NCBI GenBank assembly: GCA_021772595.1
Contig: JAJFLS010000484.1
Coordinates: forward strand, 1-37,015
From: Opitutales bacterium
GTDB lineage: Bacteria > Verrucomicrobiota > Verrucomicrobiia > Opitutales > Opitutaceae
DNA: 37,015 bases
Direction: 5' to 3'
Shown: positions 8,917 through 17,138 of the stretch, one piece after another
Layout of the letters: the number at the start of each line of letters is the position of its first letter
Position numbering within the stretch: position 1 is the stretch's first letter
Made by a program: the position numbers and the translations under genes
The notes under the pieces: generated by a model
What the model was told of the DNA's origin: nothing
The model's input: only the letters and a program-made list of their open reading frames with translations
Database searches by the model: none

Positions 8917-8935
8917 GGAATGTCGCAGACATTCC
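8917..8935 (-). terminator. Hairpin after aroG
   Basis: GGAATGTC-GCA-GACATTCC is an 8-bp perfect inverted repeat just past the aroG stop. No strong T-run follows, so it may be an mRNA 3' stabilising or REP-like hairpin rather than a classical terminator. Confidence 0.45.
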
Positions 8936-8946
8936 GCGACGGGGAC

Positions 8947-10011
8947 TTATTGAGCAGTGGCGAAACGGGCGGCCAGGCGATCATAGGCTTTCAGAACGGA
9001 AGCTTCTGTCGTTTCCCAATCGATACAGCCGTCGGTGATGGAGACGCCGTATTGGAGATCTTCCTTAGGCGCGGGAAATTTCTGGTTACCGGCGTGTAGG
9101 TTGCTTTCGACCATCGCTCCGATAATCGAGTCGTCGCCGGCTTCGACCTGGTCAAGAATCGCGCCCAGAACCTCGGGCTGCTTTTCAGGCTGCTTGCTGC
9201 TGTTCCCGTGGCTGCAGTCGATCATGATCGCTTCTTTGAGGGAGGCTTTTTGAAGATCCGCGACGGTTTTGGCGACACTCGCGGGATCGAAGTTGGGTCC
9301 GGAGCTGCCTCCTCGGAGAACGACGTGGCAGTTCTGGTTGCCGGCGGTGGTGACGGCGGAGGCGTATCCGTCGCGGTTGATGCCGAAAAAGGTTTGGATG
9401 CCGCTGGCGGCCTTGATCGCGTTGATGGCGACTTGGCAAGTGCCGTCCATGCCGTTCTTGAAGCCGATGGGCATGGAGAGGCCTGAGGCCATCTGGCGGT
9501 GGGTTTGCGATTCGGTGGTGCGGGCGCCGATGGCGGCCCAGGAAACGAGATCAGCGATGTACTGGGGCGTGATGGGATCGAGAAGCTCTGTCGCGGTCGG
9601 CACGCCGAGATCGACGATGTCGCCCAGAAAGCTGCGGGCGACGCTGAGGCCTTTGGCGATGTTGGCGGAGTTGTCGAGGTCGGGGTCCATGATGAGCCCT
9701 TTCCAGCCGAGGGAAGTGCGGGGCTTTTCAAAGTACACGCGCATGACGAGGCAGATGCGGTCTTTGACGCGTTCGCTAAGCGCGGCTAGGCGTCTGCCGT
9801 ATTCGAGTCCGGCTCCGATGTCATGGATCGAGCAGGGGCCCGCGACGAGCAGGAAGCGCTTGTCGTCGCCAAAGATGATGCGGTGGATCTCTTGTCGGGA
9901 TTGGCTGATGAATTCCGATTGGGCGTCGGTAATGGGAATTTCATCGATCAGGGCGTGCGGCGCGGGAAGCGCGGCGGTACGCGTGACGTTGATGTCGGAG
10001 GTTTTCTTCAC
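8947..10011 (-). CDS. aroG: Class I 3-deoxy-7-phosphoheptulonate (DAHP) synthase
   Basis: Condenses PEP and erythrose-4-phosphate, the first step of the shikimate pathway. 354 aa, the size of the AroF/G/H type. Diagnostic stretches are LLVAGPCSIHD, RVYFEKPRTSLGWKG, PIGFKNGMDG, LRGGSSGPNFD and MIDCSHGNSSK, with metal-binding Cys/His residues in place. Which feedback isozyme it is cannot be told from sequence alone; aroG is used as the generic symbol. An unusually strong terminator hairpin sits in its 5' leader (10092-10130), so attenuation is possible. It is separate from aroE at 14042. Confidence 0.93.
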   Translation of the reverse strand: MKKTSDINVTRTAALPAPHALIDEIPITDAQSEFISQSRQEIHRIIFGDDKRFLLVAGPCSIHDIGAGLEYGRRLAALSERVKDRICLVMRVYFEKPRTSLGWKGLIMDPDLDNSANIAKGLSVARSFLGDIVDLGVPTATELLDPITPQYIADLVSWAAIGARTTESQTHRQMASGLSMPIGFKNGMDGTCQVAINAIKAASGIQTFFGINRDGYASAVTTAGNQNCHVVLRGGSSGPNFDPASVAKTVADLQKASLKEAIMIDCSHGNSSKQPEKQPEVLGAILDQVEAGDDSIIGAMVESNLHAGNQKFPAPKEDLQYGVSITDGCIDWETTEASVLKAYDRLAARFATAQ

Positions 10012-10091
10012 GGTTGGGATAGTTGGGTGACCGCGGAGCGGATTTCAATTGCGAATTCGCTAAATCGGTTCGAATCGCGGTGGTGAGGGGC

Positions 10092-10130
10092 AAAAAATAA
10101 GGCGGGCAGCCTACCCCTAAGCTGCCCGCC
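10092..10130 (-). promoter_or_regulatory. Terminator hairpin in aroG leader (candidate attenuator or sRNA end)
   Basis: On the minus strand GGCGGGCAGC and GCTGCCCGCC form a perfect 10-bp stem with a 10-nt loop, followed by TTATTTTTTG. It lies ~80 nt upstream of the aroG start and downstream of a promoter-like pair, so it can only stop transcripts headed into aroG or ending as a short RNA. An upstream CCCGCC (10165-10170), itself in a small hairpin at 10158-10170, can pair with the terminator's GGCGGG arm, giving a possible antiterminator. Confidence 0.6.
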
Positions 10131-10193
10131 ATCTCGTTTTCTTAGTTACCCCAAAATCCCGCTAGGCGGGAAAGTCTTTGTTGTTGACCGAGT

Positions 10194-10221
10194 GAGATAT
10201 GGTTCGTCTGGTGTCTGTCAA
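10194..10221 (-). promoter_or_regulatory. Sigma-70-like promoter for aroG leader
   Basis: On the minus strand a perfect -35 TTGACA (10221-10216) is followed after 16 bp by TATCTC (10199-10194). The start of transcription would be near 10187, giving a ~95-nt leader up to the terminator hairpin. Confidence 0.5.
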
Positions 10222-10268
10222 CCCGTATTGTGAAAATATTTTTAGAGACAGTTGTAAGTCGTTGATAG

Positions 10269-11186
10269 ATGGCCTCTTCCAGTGCATATTTCTTTTCTCC
10301 CGAAGGGGAGCTTTTTGTTGAAGGCGAGGATGCAGCGGTTTTCTTGCAGGGCCAGTTCTCCAATAATCTCCGAATTGCCGACGGCGCGGTCGCGTATGGG
10401 CTGTGGTTGAGCTCGAAGGGAAAAGTCCTGGCGGACAGCTTTGTGTTGAAACAGTCCGAGGAGAGTTTTTTGGCGATTAGCTATTTTTGCGAGACGACGA
10501 TTTTGCAGGAGAATTTGGAAAGCCGGATCATCATGGACGAGGTGGAGACGCGGCCGCCGGCAACCGAGTTTCGCGGCGCATCTCTTTGGGGCGATGCGAT
10601 TGGGCTGGCGAGGGAAGCGCTGAATTTGGAAGAAGTAGAAGAAGGCGCGTTTGCGTTCAAAGACGGCGTATACGCTTTCTGGGGACGGAGAGGATCCGAG
10701 CCTAACTTGGAGATAGTCTCGAGCAACGCGGCCGCTATGGATGGGCTGCTTGAGGCGATTGAAGGAGCGGAGATCCGTATCTTGGATACGTTTGAAATCG
10801 AGTTGATGGCGCTGCGTTCGGGGAACTACGAAGTTTCGAAAGACATTCTGCCAAGCGATCTTCCGCAAGAAGTTGGACTGGGCGATATCGCGGTGTCGTA
10901 TAATAAAGGCTGCTACATCGGACAGGAGGTGATGGCTCGGTTGAAGGCGATGGGTCAGTCGCGGCGTTCTCTGGAATGGGTTTCGGTTTCGCGGGATCCG
11001 TCTGGCGTCGGGCCGTGGGTTTTGAGAGATGGAGCGGGCAAGCGAGCGGGCGAATTGAGAAGGACGATTCTAGGGGAAGGCGCTGAGCGAGTGGGCTCGG
11101 CGATGCTCAAGAAGGCGAACCTCGACGACACTTTCACGGTAGAAAGTCAGCCAGAAATTAGAGTGTCGCGGATTGTTAAGGACTGA
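10269..11186 (+). CDS. ygfZ: YgfZ/GcvT-fold folate-binding protein
   Basis: 305 aa. It carries the YgfZ signature K-G-C-Y-x-G-Q-E (NKGCYIGQEVMARL, near residue 220), containing the cysteine needed for function, within the GcvT-type fold. YgfZ assists tetrahydrofolate-dependent maintenance of iron-sulfur cluster enzymes in the cytoplasm. Length is close to the E. coli protein (326 aa). The ATG at 10269 has no clear Shine-Dalgarno. It is followed 5 bp later by a small gene. Confidence 0.9.
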   Translation: MASSSAYFFSPEGELFVEGEDAAVFLQGQFSNNLRIADGAVAYGLWLSSKGKVLADSFVLKQSEESFLAISYFCETTILQENLESRIIMDEVETRPPATEFRGASLWGDAIGLAREALNLEEVEEGAFAFKDGVYAFWGRRGSEPNLEIVSSNAAAMDGLLEAIEGAEIRILDTFEIELMALRSGNYEVSKDILPSDLPQEVGLGDIAVSYNKGCYIGQEVMARLKAMGQSRRSLEWVSVSRDPSGVGPWVLRDGAGKRAGELRRTILGEGAERVGSAMLKKANLDDTFTVESQPEIRVSRIVKD

Positions 11187-11191
11187 ATTGC

Positions 11192-11443
11192 ATGAACCCG
11201 GAAGACGAGTTGCGACAGATTACGGATCTTTGCGAGAAGCTTGGATCGCCTCGGGATCAGGCGGAAACGATGGCCCAGCAGCTTGTCAAGCGGGCGGATC
11301 AACTGGTCGAGGAGCGAGGTTTGGATCGAATTGAGGCGATGCAGCGCCTTTTGGAACTGGTCGTTTCCGGCCGCCAAGGCGTGACTCCGCCGGAGTTTAG
11401 CGGGGAAAGGACGGGAAAATCCGACACGAGCGACGAAATTTGA
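11192..11443 (+). CDS. Small helical hypothetical protein downstream of ygfZ
   Basis: 83 aa, mostly alpha-helical and charged (EDELRQITDLCEKLG, then QAETMAQQLVKRADQLVEERG), with a disordered tail. AAGGA lies ~9 bp upstream of the ATG and the gap to ygfZ is 5 bp, so it is translated from the same message. No family recognised. It is not xseB, which has a different helix pattern and length. Its role may relate to ygfZ, but that is only inference from position. Confidence 0.75.
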   Translation: MNPEDELRQITDLCEKLGSPRDQAETMAQQLVKRADQLVEERGLDRIEAMQRLLELVVSGRQGVTPPEFSGERTGKSDTSDEI

Positions 11444-11551
11444 GTGAATGCAAACAATTCGTTTGACGCAGGTGTTTAAGATTATTCGATTCAACCGGTT
11501 TTCTCACCTGGGAAATTCTAAACAATAAAAAATAATTATTACTATTCACAT

Positions 11552-11866
11552 ATGAATAAAGCCGAACTCGTCGCAGAAATTCAAAACAACCTTGATGGCT
11601 CTTCCAAAGCGGAAGCCGAAAAAGCATTGAGCGCAGTATTGAGCTCAATCAAGACCGCCGTAAAGAAGGCAGGCAAAGAAGTGAAAATTAGCGATAAAGA
11701 CGCTAAGGACGCGGTAGCGATACAGCTCGTCGGCTTCGGCAGTTTTTCGGTAACTCGCCGCAACGCGCGTACCGGCATCAATCCGCTAACGAAGGCTCCT
11801 TTGAAGATCAAGGCGAGCAAGGCGGTAAAGTTCAAGGTCGGCGCTGGTCTTAAGGAACAGCTCTAG
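11552..11866 (+). CDS. hup: HU-family DNA-binding protein with an insertion
   Basis: 104 aa; HU proteins bend and compact DNA as dimers. MNKAELVAEI starts as in HU, VGFGSFSVTRRNARTGINP is the signature at the beta-arm, and the C-terminal helix is present. It is ~14 residues longer than typical HU (90 aa) because KEVKISDKDAKDAVA is inserted between helix 2 and the first beta strand. The leader is very A/T rich (AATAAAAAATAATTATTACT) without a Shine-Dalgarno, which suggests S1-type initiation. A terminator follows at 11894. Confidence 0.93.
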   Translation: MNKAELVAEIQNNLDGSSKAEAEKALSAVLSSIKTAVKKAGKEVKISDKDAKDAVAIQLVGFGSFSVTRRNARTGINPLTKAPLKIKASKAVKFKVGAGLKEQL

Positions 11867-11893
11867 TCCGTTTAGCTTTTATCGAATTTATTG

Positions 11894-11929
11894 ATCCTGC
11901 AGCTTTACGGCTGCGGGATTTTTCGTTTT
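11894..11929 (+). terminator. Rho-independent terminator of hup
   Basis: ATCCTGCAGC-TTTACG-GCTGCGGGAT forms a 10-bp stem with one G-U pair, followed by TTTTTCGTTTT. It lies 28 bp after the hup stop and overlaps the spurious 5' extension of the galK ORF. Confidence 0.88.
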
Positions 11930-11941
11930 AAGATTCCTGCA

Positions 11942-13123
11942 ATGTCCATGATCAACGAACTTAAGAGCCGCTTTCGCGAGAGTTATGGAGCGAATCCCAG
12001 TGTGATAACTATCGCGCCGGGGCGAGTGGAAGTGATCGGAAACCACACCGACTACAATCAAGGTCCGGTGATCGGCGCGGCGATCGATAGAAGCGTCATG
12101 GTGGCGTTGCGACGTACGGAAGAGCCCATCTTCAAATTTTCTAGCGCAGGATCAGCCGTCGTGAAGATTGCCGATCCAGTCAAGCCGCAGAATGGTCAGG
12201 CGTCGTGGATCAATTATCCTTTGGGCGTATACAATGCATTGATACGAAGAGGATTGGAGCCAGAGGGTGGATTTGAGATGTCCGTGGAGTCGGATGTTCC
12301 TTCCGGCGCGGGCCTAAGCAGCAGCGCGGCGCTGGAGTTGGCAGCGGGAAAGGCGATGAGCGAGGCGTACGGGGTTGGATTGGATTCGTACAATCTTGCG
12401 CTCGCGAGTCGCGAAGCGGAGAACGAGTTCGTCGGAGTGCCGTGCGGAATTCTGGACCAGGGAGTTTCGGCCTTCGGGAAAGCGGGGCATCTGGTGTACA
12501 TCGATTGTCGGGATTTTGAGTTTTCGACGATTCCGATCGGAGACGAATTCAGCATTTGGATTTTCAATACGCATAAGAAGCACTCTTTGCTAGAGTCGAT
12601 GTATTCGAAGCGGCATGAGGAATGCCACGAAGCGGTCGCGCAATTGAAGGCTGCCGGGCTCGACATTACTTGCTTGGCGGATGTGTCTCCCGAGCAGTTC
12701 GAAGAGCGCAAATCAGCTCTAGATTCGGTTGTATCCAAGCGGGCGGAGCATGTGATCTACGAGATCGATCGTGTCAAACGGGTTCAGGAATATCTCAAGA
12801 ACGGTGAGTCGGCGGCGGTTGGCAAGTTGTTGTTCGCTTCGCACGCCAGCTCGAGAGACCAGTTTGGAAATAGCGTGGAAGAATTGGACTATTTGGTGAA
12901 GATCCTGGAATCGTTGCCGGAGGTTATTGGGGCTCGCTTGACGGGTGGCGGATTTGGCGGCGCGGTGATGGCGTTGGCTGGCGAGGCGTTTACCGCGTCC
13001 TACGCAGAGTCTGTCGCTTCCGCGTATCGAGGAATGTTTGGAGAAGCTCCGGAAGTGATAGAGTGTCACATTGCCGATGGCGTTCGGGTTCTCGAAAGCC
13101 GGTTGGGAGCTCCGTCTTATTGA
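11942..13123 (+). CDS. galK: Galactokinase (GHMP kinase), GNHTDY variant
   Basis: Phosphorylates galactose with ATP at the head of the Leloir pathway; cytoplasmic. GHMP motifs are in order: PGRVEVIGNHTDYNQG, VPSGAGLSSSAALELA (ATP loop) and LTGGGFGGAVMAL. The start is placed at ATG 11942 (393 aa) because the longer ORF from 11891 runs through the hup terminator. In the galactokinase signature the usual GEHTDY is GNHTDY, so the Glu that contacts the sugar in E. coli GalK is Asn. Substrate preference may therefore differ. The 3' end overlaps the convergent pilD stop by 7 bp. Confidence 0.9.
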   Translation: MSMINELKSRFRESYGANPSVITIAPGRVEVIGNHTDYNQGPVIGAAIDRSVMVALRRTEEPIFKFSSAGSAVVKIADPVKPQNGQASWINYPLGVYNALIRRGLEPEGGFEMSVESDVPSGAGLSSSAALELAAGKAMSEAYGVGLDSYNLALASREAENEFVGVPCGILDQGVSAFGKAGHLVYIDCRDFEFSTIPIGDEFSIWIFNTHKKHSLLESMYSKRHEECHEAVAQLKAAGLDITCLADVSPEQFEERKSALDSVVSKRAEHVIYEIDRVKRVQEYLKNGESAAVGKLLFASHASSRDQFGNSVEELDYLVKILESLPEVIGARLTGGGFGGAVMALAGEAFTASYAESVASAYRGMFGEAPEVIECHIADGVRVLESRLGAPSY

Positions 13124-14013
13124 GCTAATCTTTGGATGAGCTCGAAGTACTGATCGACCTCTTTCTCTAATAGTAGCAGGTAGACGAGCGCGCCGGCGAC
13201 GAGCATTGGACCGAAAGGCATTTGTTTCCCCACTATTCGATCGTCCTCATCGGATCCCTTTTTGGCCCGCAAGGACGGGACGGTCGCTTTTGCGATTAGC
13301 CAAAGAATGAATCCCAGCGTTCCGATCACGGCTCCTCCGAACAGGGCGAAAACAGCGCCTTCCCAGCCGGCGAAAGCACCGATGCCGCCGAGCAATTTAA
13401 CGTCTCCGAATCCCATGGCTTCCTTGCGTAGGATCGTTTCGGCTGCGAGCGCGATCCAGAGAATGAGTCCTGAACCGATCATGATCCCGATGAGCGATTC
13501 GAAAAGCCCTTTAGTTCCCGCGACGAGCGAATTCGGCTCCACGATGCCGTGCAAGGAGGGAACGAATACGGAAAGAACGACGCCCGAGAGAGCGGCTCCG
13601 TAAGAGAATCGATCGGGGATCTCCATGTGATCGAAATCGATAAAGGCGGCGCTGATCATCAGGGGAATGAAGACAAGAAGGCAGGCCGCTTTGGCGTGAG
13701 GATGCTGGAGCCAAGCCGCGAGGAAGAGGCAGGCCGTCAGCAATTCGACAAAAGGATAGCGGATGCTGTAGGGAGCATTGCAGCATCTGGCTTTGCCACG
13801 CAGGATGAACCAGCTGAGGATGGGGATGTTGTCGAACCACTTTATGGGGGCGCCGCACGCGCAGGTGGATCCTGGAAAGGCGATGGATTTCTTGGCAGGT
13901 ATTCGATAAATGCACACGTTAAGAAAACTCCCGATCAACGCTCCGAGGATAAAGATGGCGGCGGAGAAGAAAGCGGGGAATTCCTGATCGAGGGCGTTGA
14001 GTTCGGATAACAT
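13117..14013 (-). CDS. pilD: Prepilin peptidase (A24 family)
   Basis: 298 aa polytopic inner-membrane aspartyl protease that cleaves and N-methylates type IV pilin/type II secretion pseudopilins. Features: GSFLNVCIYRIP, the cytoplasmic cysteine loop, NIPILSWFILRG, RYPFVELL, the first catalytic Asp region AAFIDFDHMEIPD and the second MGFGDVKLLGGIG. The zinc-type cysteines are changed to CxC (TCACG) and CC (ARCCNAP) instead of two CxxC pairs. No pilin genes are nearby. It overlaps the galK 3' end by 7 bp in convergent arrangement. Confidence 0.92.
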   Translation of the reverse strand: MLSELNALDQEFPAFFSAAIFILGALIGSFLNVCIYRIPAKKSIAFPGSTCACGAPIKWFDNIPILSWFILRGKARCCNAPYSIRYPFVELLTACLFLAAWLQHPHAKAACLLVFIPLMISAAFIDFDHMEIPDRFSYGAALSGVVLSVFVPSLHGIVEPNSLVAGTKGLFESLIGIMIGSGLILWIALAAETILRKEAMGFGDVKLLGGIGAFAGWEGAVFALFGGAVIGTLGFILWLIAKATVPSLRAKKGSDEDDRIVGKQMPFGPMLVAGALVYLLLLEKEVDQYFELIQRLAQ

Positions 14014-14041
14014 CTGAATGAACGTTGGTTGTTTGGGCAGA

Positions 14042-14962
14042 TTAGGCGATAGCGAGTTTCGCGGCTTGGTTCATCGTATCGGGATTTACAGGACGGTCGG
14101 ACCAAATCTCAAGAGCCCGCACGCCTTGGTAGACTAGCATGGACAGGCCATTGGCGGCTCGCCCTCCTTGAGAAACGACTCTGTCCATGAGTTTCGTTTG
14201 AGAGGGGTTGTAAATCATGTCGTAGAGAGCAACGGGAGTTGAAAGCGCGCTTTCAGGGAGCGGGAGGGGATCGTCCGCTTTCAGCCCGAGCGAGGTGGCG
14301 TTTATCAAAAGAGCGTCTTCCGGCAGTTCGAGAGACGGATCATTGGGAGCCTTGCCAGAGAGGGAAATGGATCGTTCGGTCGCGATGGGTCGCAACGAGT
14401 CGACCAGTTTTGAAAGGCGCTCGGGATTGCGATTGATAATGGTCAGGGACCGGCAATCGCTCCGAAGAGCTTGAACCGCGGCGGCTCGACCGGCTCCGCC
14501 AGCGCCGAGAATGGTAATTTCTCTTCCCGCAAGTTCACATTGAAGATCCGTTAGGATGCCTTGGGCGAGCCCGTAGCCATCGGTGTTGAAGCCTTCGTAT
14601 CCAGTTTCCAATCGCTTCAAGGTGTTGACGGCCCCGATCTCTTGCGCGGCAGGGTCGACTTTCGGCAGGGCGCTCAGCGCGATCTCTTTGTGAGGCACGG
14701 TGAGGTTTAGTCCGAAGAATCCTTTTTCATGGAAAACCGGGAGCGCTTCAAGCAAGTCCTCTGGCTTTACTTCGAATCGAAAGTATCTCCAATCTGAGAA
14801 GCGTGGATCTTCGCGAGCGAGCTCCGCGATGGCTGCGTTATGCATCGCCGGGCTGATGGAATGGCGGACGGGGAAGCCCAAGACAGCGAGGCTGCGGCCG
14901 TCGAAACGCCAGTTCGCGAGATCTTCCAGAGTGTAGGTCTCTTCGGAATTGTAAGGTTCCAT
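14042..14962 (-). CDS. aroE: Shikimate dehydrogenase
   Basis: Reduces 3-dehydroshikimate with NADPH. 306 aa, slightly longer than E. coli AroE (272 aa) through an N-terminal extension of ~28 residues. Shikimate-binding HSISPAMHN, catalytic Lys in NLTVPHKE, GAVNT, FNTDGYG, the NADP loop GAGGAGRAA and NRNPERL are all present. Together with the DAHP synthase at 8947 it is the second shikimate gene here, but they are not in one operon. The 28-bp gap to pilD suggests possible co-transcription. Confidence 0.94.
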   Translation of the reverse strand: MEPYNSEETYTLEDLANWRFDGRSLAVLGFPVRHSISPAMHNAAIAELAREDPRFSDWRYFRFEVKPEDLLEALPVFHEKGFFGLNLTVPHKEIALSALPKVDPAAQEIGAVNTLKRLETGYEGFNTDGYGLAQGILTDLQCELAGREITILGAGGAGRAAAVQALRSDCRSLTIINRNPERLSKLVDSLRPIATERSISLSGKAPNDPSLELPEDALLINATSLGLKADDPLPLPESALSTPVALYDMIYNPSQTKLMDRVVSQGGRAANGLSMLVYQGVRALEIWSDRPVNPDTMNQAAKLAIA

Positions 14963-15017
14963 GCCGGAGGGAGCGAACTAGAATGCCGCGCTCTGGGCGA
15001 GAAAATTATCCGGCTCC

Positions 15018-15881
15018 TTAAACGCGCTTTTTGTAGGCGTCTTCGAACTCCTGGAGAAAGCTCTGAAACAGGTTCGCCATGCCGTTATGGTCTGAACGCG
15101 TGTAATGGTCGACCAAGTTGCGGCAAATGCGCGAAAGGGTTTCCCGAGACGAAGATGGGGCGAGGTGGCTCAGGTTGGGCTCCATGCAATTAGCCTCGAC
15201 GCGCTTGAGCATTTGCCCGGCAGTCAGAATCCGGCCGTGATCGAAGGAATCGACGTAGAACGGAACGGACTCCTCGAAGCATCCGATGACAAAATGCCCG
15301 GGAGCGCTGATGGGTTCGAGCGCCGCTCCAAGTCTTTCCGCGACAAGCAAGTAGAGCGCTGACAAGGAGATTGGCAGTCCTTTGCGTGTTTGGAGAACTC
15401 GGTTTATGAAACTGTTTTCGGGATCGGTGTAGTTCTCCGTGTTGCCCCGAAAGCCGAGCTCGTGAAAGAGGACGCGATTGATCACCAGGCATTGATCTCG
15501 CGTGCTGGCTGGCCGGACGATTAGTTCTTTGCAGCGGGCGGCGATCTGGTCGAGCTCGCTACAGATGCTCCCGATATCGATGGTCGGGTAAGCGACGCGA
15601 CTGATCATGATCCACCCGGATTCGAGCTCGTAGTTCATCGAGCGTATGAAGGTTCTGAATTCCTCGGACGGGTTCGCGTTTTGCAGTTCGGATAAGTAGG
15701 TGCTCGCATGCCATCCGAGCAAACGGTTGGGGCCTTCGACTGCATCCTTGAGCAGTTCCAGGCCAGTGCTTCCTAGACTGTCGAAAGCCTTGAGCAGTTC
15801 CTTTCGGACGACGGGGCTGGGGTCGTCGAGTAGATTTAAAAGAGCATCCTTATCGAGTGTCGTCAACCGGTCGTCTTGCAC
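15018..15881 (-). CDS. SirB1/transglutaminase-like family protein
   Basis: The C-terminal ~180 residues match the SirB1 / Transglut_core2 pattern: 'N.vLF.elGFrGN..nY.dp.NSfin.VL..rkGlPISLs.lYl.vaeRlG' and 'APGHFVIGC'. The N-terminal part has HEAT-like helices (LLNLLDDPSPVVRKELLKAF). Molecular function is not established; relatives are often described as peptidase-like. The track ORF starts at 16022 (334 aa), but its first 47 residues look unconserved and run through promoter-like A/T-rich DNA. GTG 15881 (287 aa, V-QDDRL) is preferred, with limited certainty. Confidence 0.8.
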   Translation of the reverse strand: MQDDRLTTLDKDALLNLLDDPSPVVRKELLKAFDSLGSTGLELLKDAVEGPNRLLGWHASTYLSELQNANPSEEFRTFIRSMNYELESGWIMISRVAYPTIDIGSICSELDQIAARCKELIVRPASTRDQCLVINRVLFHELGFRGNTENYTDPENSFINRVLQTRKGLPISLSALYLLVAERLGAALEPISAPGHFVIGCFEESVPFYVDSFDHGRILTAGQMLKRVEANCMEPNLSHLAPSSSRETLSRICRNLVDHYTRSDHNGMANLFQSFLQEFEDAYKKRV

Positions 15882-16287
15882 GTATCTAACGGTGCAGAAT
15901 CTTTGTGGAATCGCAATAGTGAATACGTTATAAATGTTTGAAACGCTGGCGCATTTCGGTAGCGGATCAATAAGTTCAAGTTGGCGATTCCGGAGCGAAA
16001 ACCGTGGGAAATAGGTAGGCAATAGGGTCGTTTGAATCCACTAGGTTTGATAGCTCACATCGCTGTGGACCGTGCCCTTTAAGGGCTGTTTTTTGGTCGG
16101 ATTTGCCTGACTGTGAAGCATTTCTACGATTTGCCTGTAAGCGTTTGAATATCAGTTTCTTGAAGGGCGACGAAGTATAAAAACAACGAAAAAAAATGAG
16201 GATGAGATTAAGGTTCGGGCCAATCTGTCGATTGCGATTTCAGGGTGAATTCTACACCCAGAAGAATGGAATCAAAATGAACCGAGC

Positions 16288-16503
16288 ATGGAACCGCTCT
16301 ATCCACAGAATATAGTTGAACGTACGTTTCCCTTTTATCGCGAGCAGCGAGAAAAGGCGGAAAAGGAATTGATCGTGCGCTCGACCCACGAGGATGCTTC
16401 AGCTGATCCTTCGGGAGAAGATTCGGAGGAAGATGAAATGCTGTATTTCGAAATTCCTTACGAAGGTGGGCCCGCAGGCCGGCACCTAAACACGCTCGCT
16501 TGA
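16288..16503 (+). CDS. Possible small acidic hypothetical protein
   Basis: 71 aa. The centre is strongly acidic (ADPSGEDSEEDEM) between a basic helix and a short hydrophobic tail. Nothing is recognised. Its composition looks protein-like and it fits an otherwise empty gap, but there is no strong Shine-Dalgarno and it overlaps the 3' end of the convergent receiver gene by 18 bp. Confidence 0.4.
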   Translation: MEPLYPQNIVERTFPFYREQREKAEKELIVRSTHEDASADPSGEDSEEDEMLYFEIPYEGGPAGRHLNTLA

Positions 16504-16899
16504 GAGATTCGCTCTCTTCTTGCGCAGGACGCCTTCGGTGATCGTTCGAATCATATCGGCCGAATTGAAAGGCTTGATGATGATCCCATCCACAGGTCTG
16601 CCGCCTAAACGGTCGATGATTTCATCGCCATGGCATCCGCTCATTAGAAAAATGGCGGGATCCGAGTTGATCGCGACGATTTCGTCGTAGAGGTCCTCTC
16701 CCCGAGTGTTCTCTAGATTCAGATCGAGAACTACTCCTTGAACGGATCCGCTATCCTGGTGCAGATAGCTGATCGTATCTTCGGCGTTGGATAAGCAGAC
16801 TGTCTCGAACCCTGCCGACTCCAAAATGATCTCCATCAGGATCCGTAGACTTTCGTCGTCGTCCACTACTAAAAACGTGCCTAAGTTCGATCCTCCCAT
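16486..16899 (-). CDS. Single-domain response regulator (CheY-like receiver)
   Basis: Complete REC domain: acidic pair VVDDDES, phospho-acceptor Asp in GVVLDLNLEN, switch Ser in FLMSGCH and Lys in IIKPFN. No output domain follows. The start is placed at ATG 16899 (137 aa, MGGSNLGTF) because the 14 residues before it in the track ORF are hydrophobic and not part of the fold. No histidine kinase is adjacent, so the partner is unknown. Confidence 0.85.
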   Translation of the reverse strand: MGGSNLGTFLVVDDDESLRILMEIILESAGFETVCLSNAEDTISYLHQDSGSVQGVVLDLNLENTRGEDLYDEIVAINSDPAIFLMSGCHGDEIIDRLGGRPVDGIIIKPFNSADMIRTITEGVLRKKRANLSSERV

Positions 16900-17138
16900 A
16901 TAAATTAACAAGAAGTTTACGTATCTATATGAAGATTGCAACGGGAAAATCAGCTTCGTTCCACGGCCGTATTTCGCTTTTTGGGAGGATAAAAAACCTG
17001 GCTTGGGTCACCTGGATCTGAAGGGAGTTGTCGCCGATATGCTAATACGAATCAAAGACTTGAGGCAACTTTTGCGGTAACTAGATTTCGTGGCTATTTT
17101 GGCTTTGCTTCCCTCGGCGGCGAGAGTTCTATTGGGCC

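Noticed and set aside
9269-10030. 253-aa plus-strand ORF opposite DAHP synthase
   Set aside because: Antisense shadow of a well-conserved enzyme in high-GC DNA.
11192-11443. Exonuclease VII small subunit (xseB)
   Set aside because: Helix pattern and conserved residues of XseB are absent despite similar size and an xseA gene in the window.
11891-11941. 5' extension of the galK ORF
   Set aside because: It reads through the hup terminator; the conserved protein begins at ATG 11942.
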